In this document: piece after piece, positions 34,030 to 44,030 of the stretch | Layout: every line of letters starts with the position of its first letter | Position numbering within the stretch: position 1 is the stretch's first letter | Assembly: GCA_004335835.1 (NCBI GenBank) | Contig: RWJK01001349.1 | Coordinates: 1-64,000, forward strand | Direction of reading: 5' to 3' | Length of the DNA: 64,000 nt | Source: Scenedesmus sp. ARA3 | Taxonomy: Eukaryota; Chlorophyta; Chlorophyceae; Sphaeropleales; Scenedesmaceae | The notes under the pieces: generated by a model | What the model was told of the DNA's origin: nothing | Databases searched by the model: none | The model's input: the letters and a program-made list of their open reading frames with translations, nothing else | Made by a program: the position numbers and the translations under genes

Positions 34030-35758
34030 ACAGATGGTTGAGTACAGACAGCAGCAGCTCTAACAAGCCGCCCTGCTGGCACATAGCAGCCGCCACTCAC
34101 CGCCTTCTCTGCTGCCGCCTCAGCCGCCGCCAGCTCACTGCTCGCCGACTTGCCCTCCCGCAGCACGCCTGACACCTCGCCACGCACCTCCTTCTCAGCA
34201 GCCTGCACAGCAGCAAAATGACAATAAATCGACGACACAAGTGGGTTATGCTATCGATTTGCCCGCAGCACGCCAGACACCTCGCCACGCACCTCCTTCT
34301 CAGCAGCCTGCACAGCAGCAAAGCCACGATTGGGCAATGGCAGAGTAACGCGACTCAAGAGCCGCCAAGCCATCTGGTGATTACATGCATCCATCACCAG
34401 GCAGAGCGCAGTCTCAGCACACTGCAACAGACCTGGCTTGGTGCCCAACTGTGCTGTGCTGTTGCTTGATTGCTTTGCTGATGAACACATAAGAAAGAAA
34501 ACAGTGCAGCACACACCTTGGCCTCCTTGAGTGCCTCTGCCAGCTGTGCCACCTTGTCTGCGCTAATGGCCACGGCCTCCTGCGCCTCACGCAGCTGCGC
34601 CTGAGCAGCATTCAGCTCGGCACGCGCCTCAGCCTCCACCTCGGCCAGCTGCTCCTGCTCCTCCTGCACGGCGAGGTTTGTTCACAACCATGGTGTCAGT
34701 AGCTGGTCACTTCCACTGCAAAATGTCAAGCAAACTTTGATTACTTGGGGATGGGCAGCGAGCCGCAGCGAGGAACCCTTTTCTTCTGCAAAACATCTTC
34801 AGGAGGATTCAAGTGCTGCTCATCTGATGTCGAATGCTGCTGCTGCTGCCCACCTTGGTGATCTCAGTGGGCATGCCCTCCAGCAGCTGCGCCAGGGAGG
34901 CAGCTGACTCAACAACACCAAACAGCCGTGCATTTCAATCAAACTCAGCACCTAAAGCATGCTGCTGCTGCTGCCGCCCACCTTGGTGATCTCTGTGGGC
35001 ATACCCTCCAGCAGCTCCGCCAGAGAGGCAGCTTAGTAACACCCAACTTCTATGCTGACCAAGTCCAGCACCCTACACATGCATGCTGCTGCTGCTGCTG
35101 CTGCTGCCCACCTTGGTGATCTCAGTGGGCATGCCCTCCAACAGCTGCGCCAGAGAGGCAGCAGGCGCAGTCGTCTCCGCCACCAGCTCCAGGCACTTGT
35201 TGGTGGCCAGCTCAGGGTTGACCAGCGCAGCAGTCACCAGCTCAGCTACCTGCAGCCGGCTGACCTGTGGGGTGCAGAGGAAGGTGATGTGCATGGTAGT
35301 TGTTAGCTTTGTGTCATGATGCTTTGAGCAGATCTTGGAACTGACCAGTGCGGCAGTCACCAGCTCAACAACCTGCAGCCGGCTGACCTGCAGGGTTGCA
35401 ACACAGGCGGGGCAGTCGTACAGACAGCAGCAGTAGAGAGCTGTGCGCTAGCAAGTGCTGTGCTGACGAGTGCTGCAGTCACCGGCTCGGCGACCTGCAG
35501 CAGGCTGACCTGCAGAGGGCAGGAGTGGAAGGCATCACAGCAGCTCCTGTATGTTCGTACAATATACACGGCAAGAATATGGCAAGAATATCACCAAAGT
35601 ACAGCACCAGTACACAGCATCGCACCTGGCCGCCGAAGGTGGAGTCGCGGGCCTTGATGGTGAGGTTGTGCGTCTTCTTGTAGTCGTCTGTGGGCCGCTC
35701 CATGCCGCCGGGGCGCACGATGCAGTAGCTCATGCCGCTGCGTTCCAGCGCCTCCTCT

Positions 35759-35793
<35 letters not shown>

Positions 35794-38487
35794 GCACAAG
35801 GCAAGTCATTGAGAAAAAAACATACAAAACAATATTCATGCATGCTTCTGCGCCATTGTGAATCCGCAGTAACAGAGCTGCGGCAGGGCATGGAGAAAAG
35901 CCAAGGAATCCGAAATGCAGCCACCTGGCTTATGCAACCTCAGCTCACGCGCACACCGCTCCTTCAGCAAAGCCGCAGCTGCTGCACACCGCAACCTCAC
36001 GCGCTACAGCCATCCAGGCGCGGCATACTGCGGCAAAACCCCTCCTCAGCTGCGCGGCGCTTCTGTGTGAGCACGCCTCAGAGCAGCCGCAGCTGCTGCA
36101 ACCACAGTGCCAGGACAACGACAGCAGCCATCGACAAGGTCTGGTTTTAACACCCCTCCTCACCTGCGCGGCGCTTCTGTGTGAGCACGCCCCAGAACAG
36201 GTTGAGCACGCCCGCAGGCCAGCCCAGCTTGCCGGTACCCAGGCTGGTCACCAGCACAAACTGCTCCACGCCGGCAGCAGCAGCAGCCTCCACCAGCGCG
36301 ATGCTGCCATCACCATCGATGCGGCGGGGGGCGGAGCTATCCAGCGTGGCTGACTCGGGCGCACCCACGGTGCACACCACCTGTTGCGATGCAGTGCAGT
36401 GACGCGAGCATGTCAGCATCTTTGTACTTCTGAACATGTACACATGATCCCCGCCTGGCCGACTCGGGTGCGCTCACGGTGCACCACTGGGTGATGTTGT
36501 TGCAGCACAGTGCAAGTGTGCAGGAATGTCAGCATCGTTGTCGTTTGAGTCGTGCAGTGCGAGTGCCCGATTTACCCCCCGGCTGCTGCTGCCAATAAGA
36601 TACTGCGGCTGCTAGATGCCCCAAAGGGACCCAGCAGCTCACCCTGCTGGCGCTGCCGATGGCTGCCGCCATGCCCTCCGGCTCCTCCAGGGCGAACTCC
36701 ACCCACTGCAGCCGCTGCAGCTGCTCCGGGGCCAGCAGCCCACTCACCCCATCTGCCCTGCTGTCGTTGCCGCAGCTCGCCCATGGCATGCACTGGTTGG
36801 CTACCCTGCTAGTTCCTTCATGCAGGCAGCCGGCATTCTTTCAATCAACTATTTGGCCCCATACTACCACAACAAGCTGCGCAACAACCGCGTTCACAAA
36901 CTCACCCTGCTGGCGCTGCCAATGGCTGCCGCCATGCCCTCCGGCTCCTCCAGGTCAAAGTTCACCCACTGCAGCCGCTGCAGCTGCTCAGGGGCCAGCA
37001 GCCCAAACTGCACCGCGATCTCCGTGTTGGACTTGGCAGCGTCCACGTCGCGCGCGCCAGCACGCACCTTGAAGCCCGCATCCAGCAGCTCCCTGCAGGA
37101 ACATGGCCATGGCAGTTACGTTACTTTGATGAATTTTATTTTAGGTTCCATGCAGATGCAGTCCCGTACAAAAAGATGTGTGTCGCTGCGCCTGATGAAG
37201 ATCTGCTGCTGTGGTATTGCAGCGTGCTAAGCACATGTTTGTGCCACCTGTGACTGCCAAGGGCTGCCATTTGCGGCGATTTTTTGCTGACTTGCCATGC
37301 AAAAGCATGTCAAGAGAGCATGTCGGCAGATGCTGATGGTGCAGTGTGCTGCAACGCTCCAACCAATATGCTTGCACGTTCTGCACGCAGCTGTTGCTGC
37401 AACCATGGCACACGCAGCTGCTGCCCCTCGTGTCCCTGAAGCGAGCAAACGTGCAGCGCTGCGCCGCAGTAGCTGCATATGAAGTCCAAACCGTCACAGC
37501 TCTGCTGCACCTGGCCATGCAGCTTGCAGGATATAAGTCAATGTCTTGCTGCTGCACTGCCGGCAGTGTCCTGTACAGCTGGTTCAACCGCCTCAGCATG
37601 TTCGCTGCTGCTGCCTTTTCTTCTGCGGCTGCTTGTCTGTGAGCCCAAGCAGCTGCTTACAATAGCTGCTGCTGCTGCCTCCCACTATGGGTATGATTGC
37701 TGCTGCTGCTGCTGCTGCCTCCCACCTGAGCACACGGGCACCCAGGCGGCCAGTGGCACCAGCAAGGAACACCTGTAGGCACACGCAGCAACAGCACAGC
37801 GTTGCTGAGCACCGTCTCGCAGCACTAGCAGCCTTGCAGAGCTAGCCCGTGCATCATGTGCATTGATCTGACAATGCACTGCGCTGCGCGCTTGCAGGTG
37901 CACAGCAGGGGGCTTGTACTGCTGCTGCACTACCTGCTGTACTGCCTCAACACTGCTGCTCAGCAGCAGCTCCTTGCAGCAACTGCTTCGCAAGATACGG
38001 CTTGGAAATGCTGTCTCCCCCAGCAGCTGCTGTGGCTGTAGCATTGTGTTACTCACAGTCCGGGGATCTTTGGGTCCCTTCTTGGGTGCTGTTGCCTTGG
38101 TTGACAGCGTGCCAATTGAGCGGGTGATGGTGCCCAGCAGGCCACCCAGGCCTCCCTCTGAGCTGCCACCACCTCCTAGCGTGAAAGTTCCTGCAAGAGA
38201 CGCTAGCTCAGTGCCTGCTTGCTGTCAGTGACTAGCAGGTGTGTGCACAGTGCTGCCTGCTCACCCGACTTGCCAGCCTCAGAACGAATGGCGACGCGCC
38301 TGCGGCTGCATTGACCCGGCCTGTACACAAACGTACACAGTGCATCAGCAAGGTAGCTCGCTGCAATGCGCACTAGTGGGCACCTTAGGTGCTGATGCGA
38401 GTGTGCAAGGCACCTGAAGGGCTGAACTACGCTCTGGCGTAGCCCAGGCGCAGCTGGCGCCTTGACTGGATTGACGGTAAGCTTCAT
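30126..38487 (-). CDS. TIC62: Tic62-like NAD(P)-binding plastid protein with a novel long tail, 18 exons
   Basis: Exons (5' to 3'): 38487-38414, 38320-38265, 38190-38057, 37772-37726, 37092-36906, 36380-36164, 35756-35626, 35264-35112, 34663-34517, 34202-34101, 33854-33711, 33413-33248, 32952-32879, 32633-32388, 31954-31745, 31546-31328, 31114-30770, 30533-30126. All phases agree: 1,019 residues, TAA stop. A transit peptide (RRRVAIRSEA) precedes an atypical SDR domain (about 89-333) with VFLAGATGRLG, VCTVGAPES, RPGGMERPTDDYKKTHNLT and VAETTAP, diagnostic of Tic62. In plants Tic62 works at the inner envelope and thylakoid and tethers ferredoxin-NADP reductase through Pro/Ser repeats. Those repeats are not seen here. 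Instead there are coiled-coil-like Ala/Glu/Lys segments, four RPASPFAGLFGG-type motifs (465-626), a second Ala/Glu/Lys rod (627-884) and two NVAEARxWIANWK motifs in the last exon. Confidence 0.92.
32033..32057 (-). repeat. Echo of the start of Tic62-like exon 15
   Basis: A short copy of the acceptor and first codons (VGEDTKI) of the exon ending at 31954 lies about 100 bases upstream in sense. Confidence 0.75.
34255..34322 (-). repeat. Echo of the start of Tic62-like exon 10
   Basis: It copies AAEKEVRGEVSGVLR and the upstream GCTGCTGTGCAG acceptor, then departs from the exon. Confidence 0.9.
34849..35038 (-). repeat. Two echoes of the end of Tic62-like exon 8
   Basis: 34852-34910 and 34978-35035 repeat the codons for SLAQLLEGMPTEITK and a GTGGGC donor, followed each time by a CAG tract in sense, as after the true exon. 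Confidence 0.9.
35341..35515 (-). repeat. Two echoes of the start of Tic62-like exon 8
   Basis: Copies of VSRLQV.ELVTAALV with acceptors lie at about 35344-35392 and 35462-35512, upstream of the true exon start at 35264. Confidence 0.9.
36040..36098 (-). repeat. Echo of the end of Tic62-like exon 6
   Basis: It repeats the last codons (TQKRRA) and the following donor region (GCTGAGGAGG in place of GTGAGGAGG), so the donor is mutated. Confidence 0.85.
36448..36492 (-). repeat. Echo of the start of Tic62-like exon 6
   Basis: A short decayed copy of the CTVSAPESA region upstream of the exon start at 36380. Confidence 0.7.
36636..36755 (-). repeat. Echo of the end of Tic62-like exon 5
   Basis: About 110 bases (GLLAPEQLQRLQWVEFALEE, then PEGMAAAIGSASR) and a GTGAGCT donor are repeated with high identity. 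Confidence 0.92.
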
Positions 38488-40137
38488 TGTGTAATCGAAG
38501 CAGTCGTGGCAGCGATAGGACTGCTGGTGTCAGGCACTGTGCATGCTCCACAACCCAAGACAGGTGGGCGCGGAAAAGGGGAATCCAGCTAGCACAGCCA
38601 GCAGCAATCGAAGCAAAAGGCGCGAATGTGGCGTGAGAGTTGTTGCTTACGCACTCGACAGCAGCAGATCTGGACGATGAACAACATCTAACAACTAGTG
38701 CCCACGCTCATGCCATGCCTAAGCAATTCCATTTGTTTTCTTCATGCCTGAACGGATCTTTGTGAGCTCGCTGATGCCAATGAGGGAGCCCCTTGCACAT
38801 ATTACTGCCCACCCGCCCACACTGCTGATGAACTGACTGGGCAGCACGACAAGCACTTGGACAAGGATCAATTCACACTGTATAGAAAGCACTTTTTACA
38901 AACGTGATATATGATATTGGTATGTGCATGTTGTGAGGGCCTGGCACCTGGCCCAAGGACCCTGCCATTGCCATTGGCAAGCTAAGTTGACAACCAACCA
39001 AACACAGGCTGCTGGTAAACTATCAGACACCACAAGGTCCAAACTCACTATCATATGCTATAACCAACATGAAGGGCTAGGTATGGCAGCAGCCTCTGCA
39101 TCACAGCAGGGCCACTGCCAGCATGTTGCGGCACTGCACCCAGCAGCTGTGGCTGCAAGCACCCATTTGGAATGTATGTCACAGGTCAACATCTGCAGCG
39201 TATGCAGGAATACACACTATGTGCAGCTAACTAGCATCAGATGTGCGCAGTACCCTGTCACTAGTCACTTGTGCCATCTTTGAGTCAAAAGCAGAGCGTG
39301 GCGTCTGACAGCAAAAGCATCAGTCAGAACAGCACCCAGACTAGCGAGGAAAGTCAAGACACCAGCCATGACAGAACAGCACCCAGACCAGCAAGGAAAG
39401 TCAAGGCACCAGCAATGACAGGAGAAGTTGCCTTGCGGCAACAGGACGCATTGCAGCTGCAGCCATGTACAACCAGCAACATTTGGGGCACGAGCACAAG
39501 TTGACAGTCAGACTTCAACCACAGCAGTCACCCAACGCAGCCCAAGCACAGCACTGGCACCTCGCAACAACTGTACGGCCTGCAGAACTTGTCACCAGTA
39601 TCCAAATTGATCACAATGCTGATCACTATCGGCAAGTGTCAACCCTCCAATCGCCTTGCTGTCGCCGTCCCCACTGCTTCAGCACGTGCGCGCCTGCACT
39701 GGGGCCATGCTGCTACCACAACTGCAACAATCAATGCATCCAACCTATCTGCTGCGTGTCTGACACCACCGCACGCAGCATGGCTTCCACCCGAGCACGC
39801 GTGTTGCACTTTTCGTGCTACTGCTGCAGGTGCTGCGCCACTGCATCTGCTGGTGTCCAGATGCAGGTCTGGCCATGCTGCTCTGCAAGCTCAGGCTGCA
39901 GCTGCAGTGCCATGCAGCAAGTCTTAAAGCAGCAGCAACGAAGCTGAAGCATCCACCACTGCTGCCGTGCACCTTGCATTCACAACCTGACATCCCGCAA
40001 GTGTTCGTGACATCGGGCTGACGCCGCACAGGTGCAAACCTGCTGGACACTGTTGCGAGGATGCTGCATCTACGTAGTACCACTGACTTCACTCACGTCA
40101 GCTGTGCCCTTGACACATCAGCGTTGCTGCCAGACCC
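38488..40137. other. Intergenic: Tic62-like upstream region and HAUS2-like 3' flank
   Basis: No gene is supported. 39326-39418 contains a two-copy direct repeat with a unit of about 47 bases. Overlapping open frames at 39465-39947 (+) and 39745-40092 (-) have no recognised domain. Confidence 0.5.
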
Positions 40138-40692
40138 CTAGCTGCTGCAGCTCGTGACCATTGCACTGCTGAACTCCTCCATGGACGTCAGGCAGCTGCT
40201 GAGCTCCTTCGCAGCATCCAGGATACTCTTCAGCTGGTCCTCCCAGGCTGAGGGCTTGTCATCCAATGCAGCAGCCCATTGCAGGGCTGTCATGCCCTCG
40301 TGCAGCTGCGGGGCGCTGCCTGCACTGTGCTGCAGCAGTGCTGTGAAGTCGCCCTGGTAGTCTGGCGACACTGGCACGCTTGGCCGCATCTTTGCCGACC
40401 TCAGGCGGTCTGCCAGACTGTTCTTGGTCTTGCAGATGGTGTCTAGCGTGTCTGAAGCACGGGACATGTTGCTTGCAAGTGCTTGCAGTGCCTGCTTGTC
40501 TGTGATGAAGCGAGACTGCTGGTATGCAGTCAAGGTGCTCAGGCGCAGCTGCAGCTCCGTTACAGCCTGCTGCTGCTTCACGAGTTCCTCTGCATCATTC
40601 AATGTCTGAAGAGTGTCGTGACAGTCGTTGCGAGGCATGGAGAAGCCCAGACTGCTAGCATGCTGCAGCAGGTCTTCATATGCTGAGCCCAT
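40138..40692 (-). CDS. Augmin (HAUS) complex subunit 2-like protein, single exon
   Basis: The 184-residue frame starts MGSAYEDLLQHASSLGFS, is helical (NDAEELVKQQQAVTELQLRL, NMSRASDTLDTICKTKNSLADRL), and ends with SPDYQGDFTALLQ...MTALQWAAALDDKPSAWEDQLKSIL. That C-terminal pattern (Y...F..LL, a ..L.W......P..W.. segment, then a helix) matches plant AUG2 and animal HAUS2. Augmin recruits gamma-tubulin to existing microtubules in the spindle. The frame is open upstream to 40821, but the ATG at 40692 best matches the family N-terminus. The stop is TAG. It is the only confidently placed gene here without introns or echoes. Similarity was judged by eye, so confidence is moderate. Confidence 0.65.
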   Translation of the reverse strand: MGSAYEDLLQHASSLGFSMPRNDCHDTLQTLNDAEELVKQQQAVTELQLRLSTLTAYQQSRFITDKQALQALASNMSRASDTLDTICKTKNSLADRLRSAKMRPSVPVSPDYQGDFTALLQHSAGSAPQLHEGMTALQWAAALDDKPSAWEDQLKSILDAAKELSSCLTSMEEFSSAMVTSCSS

Positions 40693-43544
40693 TTGTCGCC
40701 ACACAAATGCTGCTACAAAAAGTGTTGCGTAAGGTGCCTTCTGAGATGCTTGAAACTTGCTGCGGCCTAGCGGTGAGAAGACAGCAAAGACAGCAACGTG
40801 AACGGATTCGGTGGTGTGCAAGTTTGCTTGGGCGACTGTTGTGTAAACTAACTGTTTGTCAGCTGTTTATGTCAAACTTCAAATGAAATGATGGCGTGCA
40901 TTGTCTTTACAACGGCCAGCCTCAAATGCATTTTACTTGACCGTTTTTGAACACTGTCATGCGGCGTTTGACGGAGGCAAAGCCCTTCGCCTGCAACGAT
41001 TGCACAGAAACCATGTACAGCTTATGTAGAACGTGTAGCAGCGATGTCTTTGCCGTCAAACAGTGCAAACATAGATTGGTGTCGGGATCTCCTCCCCTGC
41101 AGCACTTCACACTGTGACAGGAGCATTTGCCTGGCATCACCAACGGACACAGTGGCAACGGAGTTGAATTTCTAGCATGTGATAGACATGCAAAGGCCAG
41201 CTCTTGCATGTTAGCAGCAGCGTAGCAAGGCCTTACTGGAGCCATGCAGCTCAACAGGCGTCGCTGCTGCAGTGCCGCTGCCGGTAGAACATACAGCCAC
41301 GCACACGTGACATTCCACCAGCACCTGCCTTCAGACATACAGCCATTGTGTCAAGAAATCTTGTGAGCTGCATGATTCTAATGAAGTCCATGTGCAGGGT
41401 TGGCAACAGCTGCAGCAAGCAATGTCACCCCAGATGCAGCACACAGAAAGCCAACTTAGCACATTGTTTGGAAGAAAGCCATCAACACCACTGCTCACCA
41501 GCAAGTCTTGGAGCTGCTGAGGTTGGTATCTAGTCAACAGAAGGAATCATATGCACTAGTAAAATGGAATCACACCATCATTGTAGTGTGTTAGTGCTGG
41601 AGGCTGTAATTGGAGGCTGCAGGCAAGCCTGTGGCATGCTTGATACAGCTGCCGGCCGAAATTAGGCATCAACAGAGGCACTTGCCCAGCAGTGCTTGTA
41701 TCAATCACCTGTGTAGCATTTGGCCTGCTGCCCGCCTCATGAGCAGGCAGCTGTGCTGCTTACAGCAGCTGGGAGAGCAGTGCTGCAGCTACAACCCATG
41801 CTGCTGGCAGCAGGAGATGCAGTGGCACTTGATCTGGCAGCAGCATGCCTGGTGTACGCCAGCAGCAGCAGCAGCCCTCCAGCTAGCTCCAGCACTGGTG
41901 GCTTGTGTCAATGTGGACACGAGTACCAGCTGTCATCACCCTCTGCTGGCCTCACTGCACCACTGGCTGCTGTCATCGACCGAAGGTTCACAGCTGGTTC
42001 TGCACAGCAGACATGCCGGCGCCAGCGGCTGTTGGTGGCAAGCCAATGGCCGTGAAGGTGTGCAACCTGGGCTGCGGGGCAAGGCCATTGGCAGCTGCCA
42101 GTGGAGATGGTGGCACCCATCCGAGACGAATAGGCCACCTCTTGGTGGTGACGGCGTGACTCTAGACTACTGGTCCTAGTAGGATGCTGGAAGCCAGGCA
42201 GTGCACCAAGCAGCGACAAAAGAGCAGCTGTTGCCCAGAACTGTCGCATCAGCTGTCAGTGCAGCTGTGGCAACTCCACGGCTGGCAGCAGCTGCTGCCG
42301 CTGGACAGCCGCAACTGCTGCTGGCATCTGCTCCATGCTTGACGCCAGGCCATTAGAAGACACCATTGTCAGCAGGAGGACTGCTCGGCCCAACTTTTCC
42401 CTACAGGTGTTGCTGCCTCGGCTTCGGCAGGGAGCTCAAAGCCTGCCGCCCGTCAGTGGCCGCTGGCCAATCCTTGGCCAGGTAGGCTGGCTGCAGCCTG
42501 CAGCCTGCAGCCACTGACAACTGAGTCTGTGCCTACACGTGAGAACTGTACTCACCTGTGTGCACAGACTCAGTTGTCAGTGGCTGCAGGCTGCTTGAAG
42601 GCGCGCAGCTGTGCATGACCAGCGTACTTCGGTATCCTGGCTTTGTCTAGAATCCGTCATTTCACTGAGCCTGTCATTGGCTCGGAAACGGGCTGTGTTC
42701 CCGTCGTGTAACACACAAATCGTGAGTCACTTGGTTGGCGGCCAGTTGCCGCTGGCTACGCTCAGAGGGCTGCTGCCTGGCAGGCACCATGTGGTGCACT
42801 ATGTGATGCAGTGCAGCCAAGCCGGCACAGTCAGGCCGCCTGCAGCTGCTGGTTGCAGTTGCAATGAACATCATGTTCAGCCATGAGTGGTGGCCCCCAG
42901 GTGTGCATGCATTATGCCGCATTCGGCAGCTAGTGTTGCCACCGAGATGGGCCAATCTTGCTACCTGGTTGCCTGTCACTCTGAGAGACCCGGCTGGCGA
43001 TGGCCACGTAGCGATTGGCTCAAGCGATCAGTTCCAAACACTGTTTGGTGGCACCGGACACAAGGTGCAGCCTGTTCTGCCTGCTATGGTGTTGTGGCAG
43101 AGCACACAGCTTAGAAGACATGCAGATGCATATGGCAGTTGATCACACAGCCTCGACGGTGTGTCAGATCCTTATGCCCGCTGCTGTTGGCGGATGTTCA
43201 TAATCTCTGTGGTCGGTGACTGGTGGCCCAACAGTGAGTTTGACAGCACCTTGATTCGTAAAGATTTGTGTTTGCAATTGTAAGCCAATGTAGAGTTCCA
43301 TCGTGCCCCTTTTTTGGCAGAGCGCATGCGGACGTATTTGTCAGACAAGAGGGTTTGTATGCAGAACCCGCAATGGCAGAAAAGGGAGCACAGAGCCGTG
43401 GATCCTTAGCTCTCAGCAGTGTAAGGCATCAATCAACCCATCAGCTTTGTTGTCGTTGACATTAAGCTCTTAAAGCTTGTCGCCAAACATATTCCAGAAG
43501 CCGATTAGCTGCAAATCCCTCTCGTTTGCTCTGTCGGGGGTAAA
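40693..43544. other. Intergenic region, 2.9 kb
   Basis: Open frames at 40922-41338 (-), 41331-41537 (-), 41610-42179 (+) and 41720-42055 (+) show no recognisable domain and none is called. The region contains the strong hairpin at 42500-42594. Confidence 0.5.
42500..42594. repeat. Inverted repeat / hairpin, 44-base arms
   Basis: 42500-42543 and 42551-42594 are reverse complements with three mismatches, separated by a 7-base loop. The outer ends contain CAGCCTGCAG. This could be a short inverted-repeat element, a structured RNA precursor or a replication-slippage product. Confidence 0.9.
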
Positions 43545-44030
43545 ATGGATATCAATATCGCAAATGATCAGCAGCACACTCAGCTTGAGCGAGCCTGGAG
43601 TGTAGTTCACGAGTGCGGAGCCAAGTGCAGTGTCAGGCACCTTTTTGGCAACACTTTTGAGTGCTGCAGCAGCGGACAGCTTCACATATGCGATGCCAAC
43701 TGCAGCAAAAGAGTATACAGGGACCGCTACAGCGAGGTCTGCCTCGTCAGTAGACGCGTGTTCGAGGTGCAGCAGCAGGCACAGCAGGAGCCCAGGTGAG
43801 ACACTATGATTTACCTCAAGAGGCTCAAGTGTCTGTTCAACGGATTTAGCGCCTCGCCAAGCCGGTGGCTGGGTTTCATTGTTATGTCCCGCCTTCACGC
43901 AGTTGTGTGATCCCCTTGCAGGAAACGCGGCAGCTGTGGAGCACAGGACCTGCAAAATGGAAAGCGGACCTGCACGCCCGTGATGCAGCCCTTTGGCGCA
44001 GGGCAGTGCTGCATGGAGATGGAGGCCTGA
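43545..44030 (+). CDS. Small Cys/His-rich protein, 2 exons
   Basis: Exons 43545-43795 and 43922-44030 join in phase to give 119 residues ending in TGA. The core reads CGAKCSV..., FECCSSGQLHICDANC, then EVCLVSRRVFE. The spacing C..S..HxCxxxC......C.(V)SRRVF suggests a metal-binding fold, but no family is named with confidence. After the splice the tail is KRGSC...GKRTC. A second possible exon with a TAG end lies at 44232-44343 (ALVALVLLPKLVLV...), so the 3' end may be different. Confidence 0.5.

Noticed and set aside
40922..41338. 138-codon minus-strand frame upstream of HAUS2-like gene
   Set aside because: Some basic and Cys-rich segments but no motif or splice logic to support it.
41610..42179. 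189-codon plus-strand frame as a gene
   Set aside because: Cys/His/Trp-rich composition typical of shadow frames; no recognisable motif.
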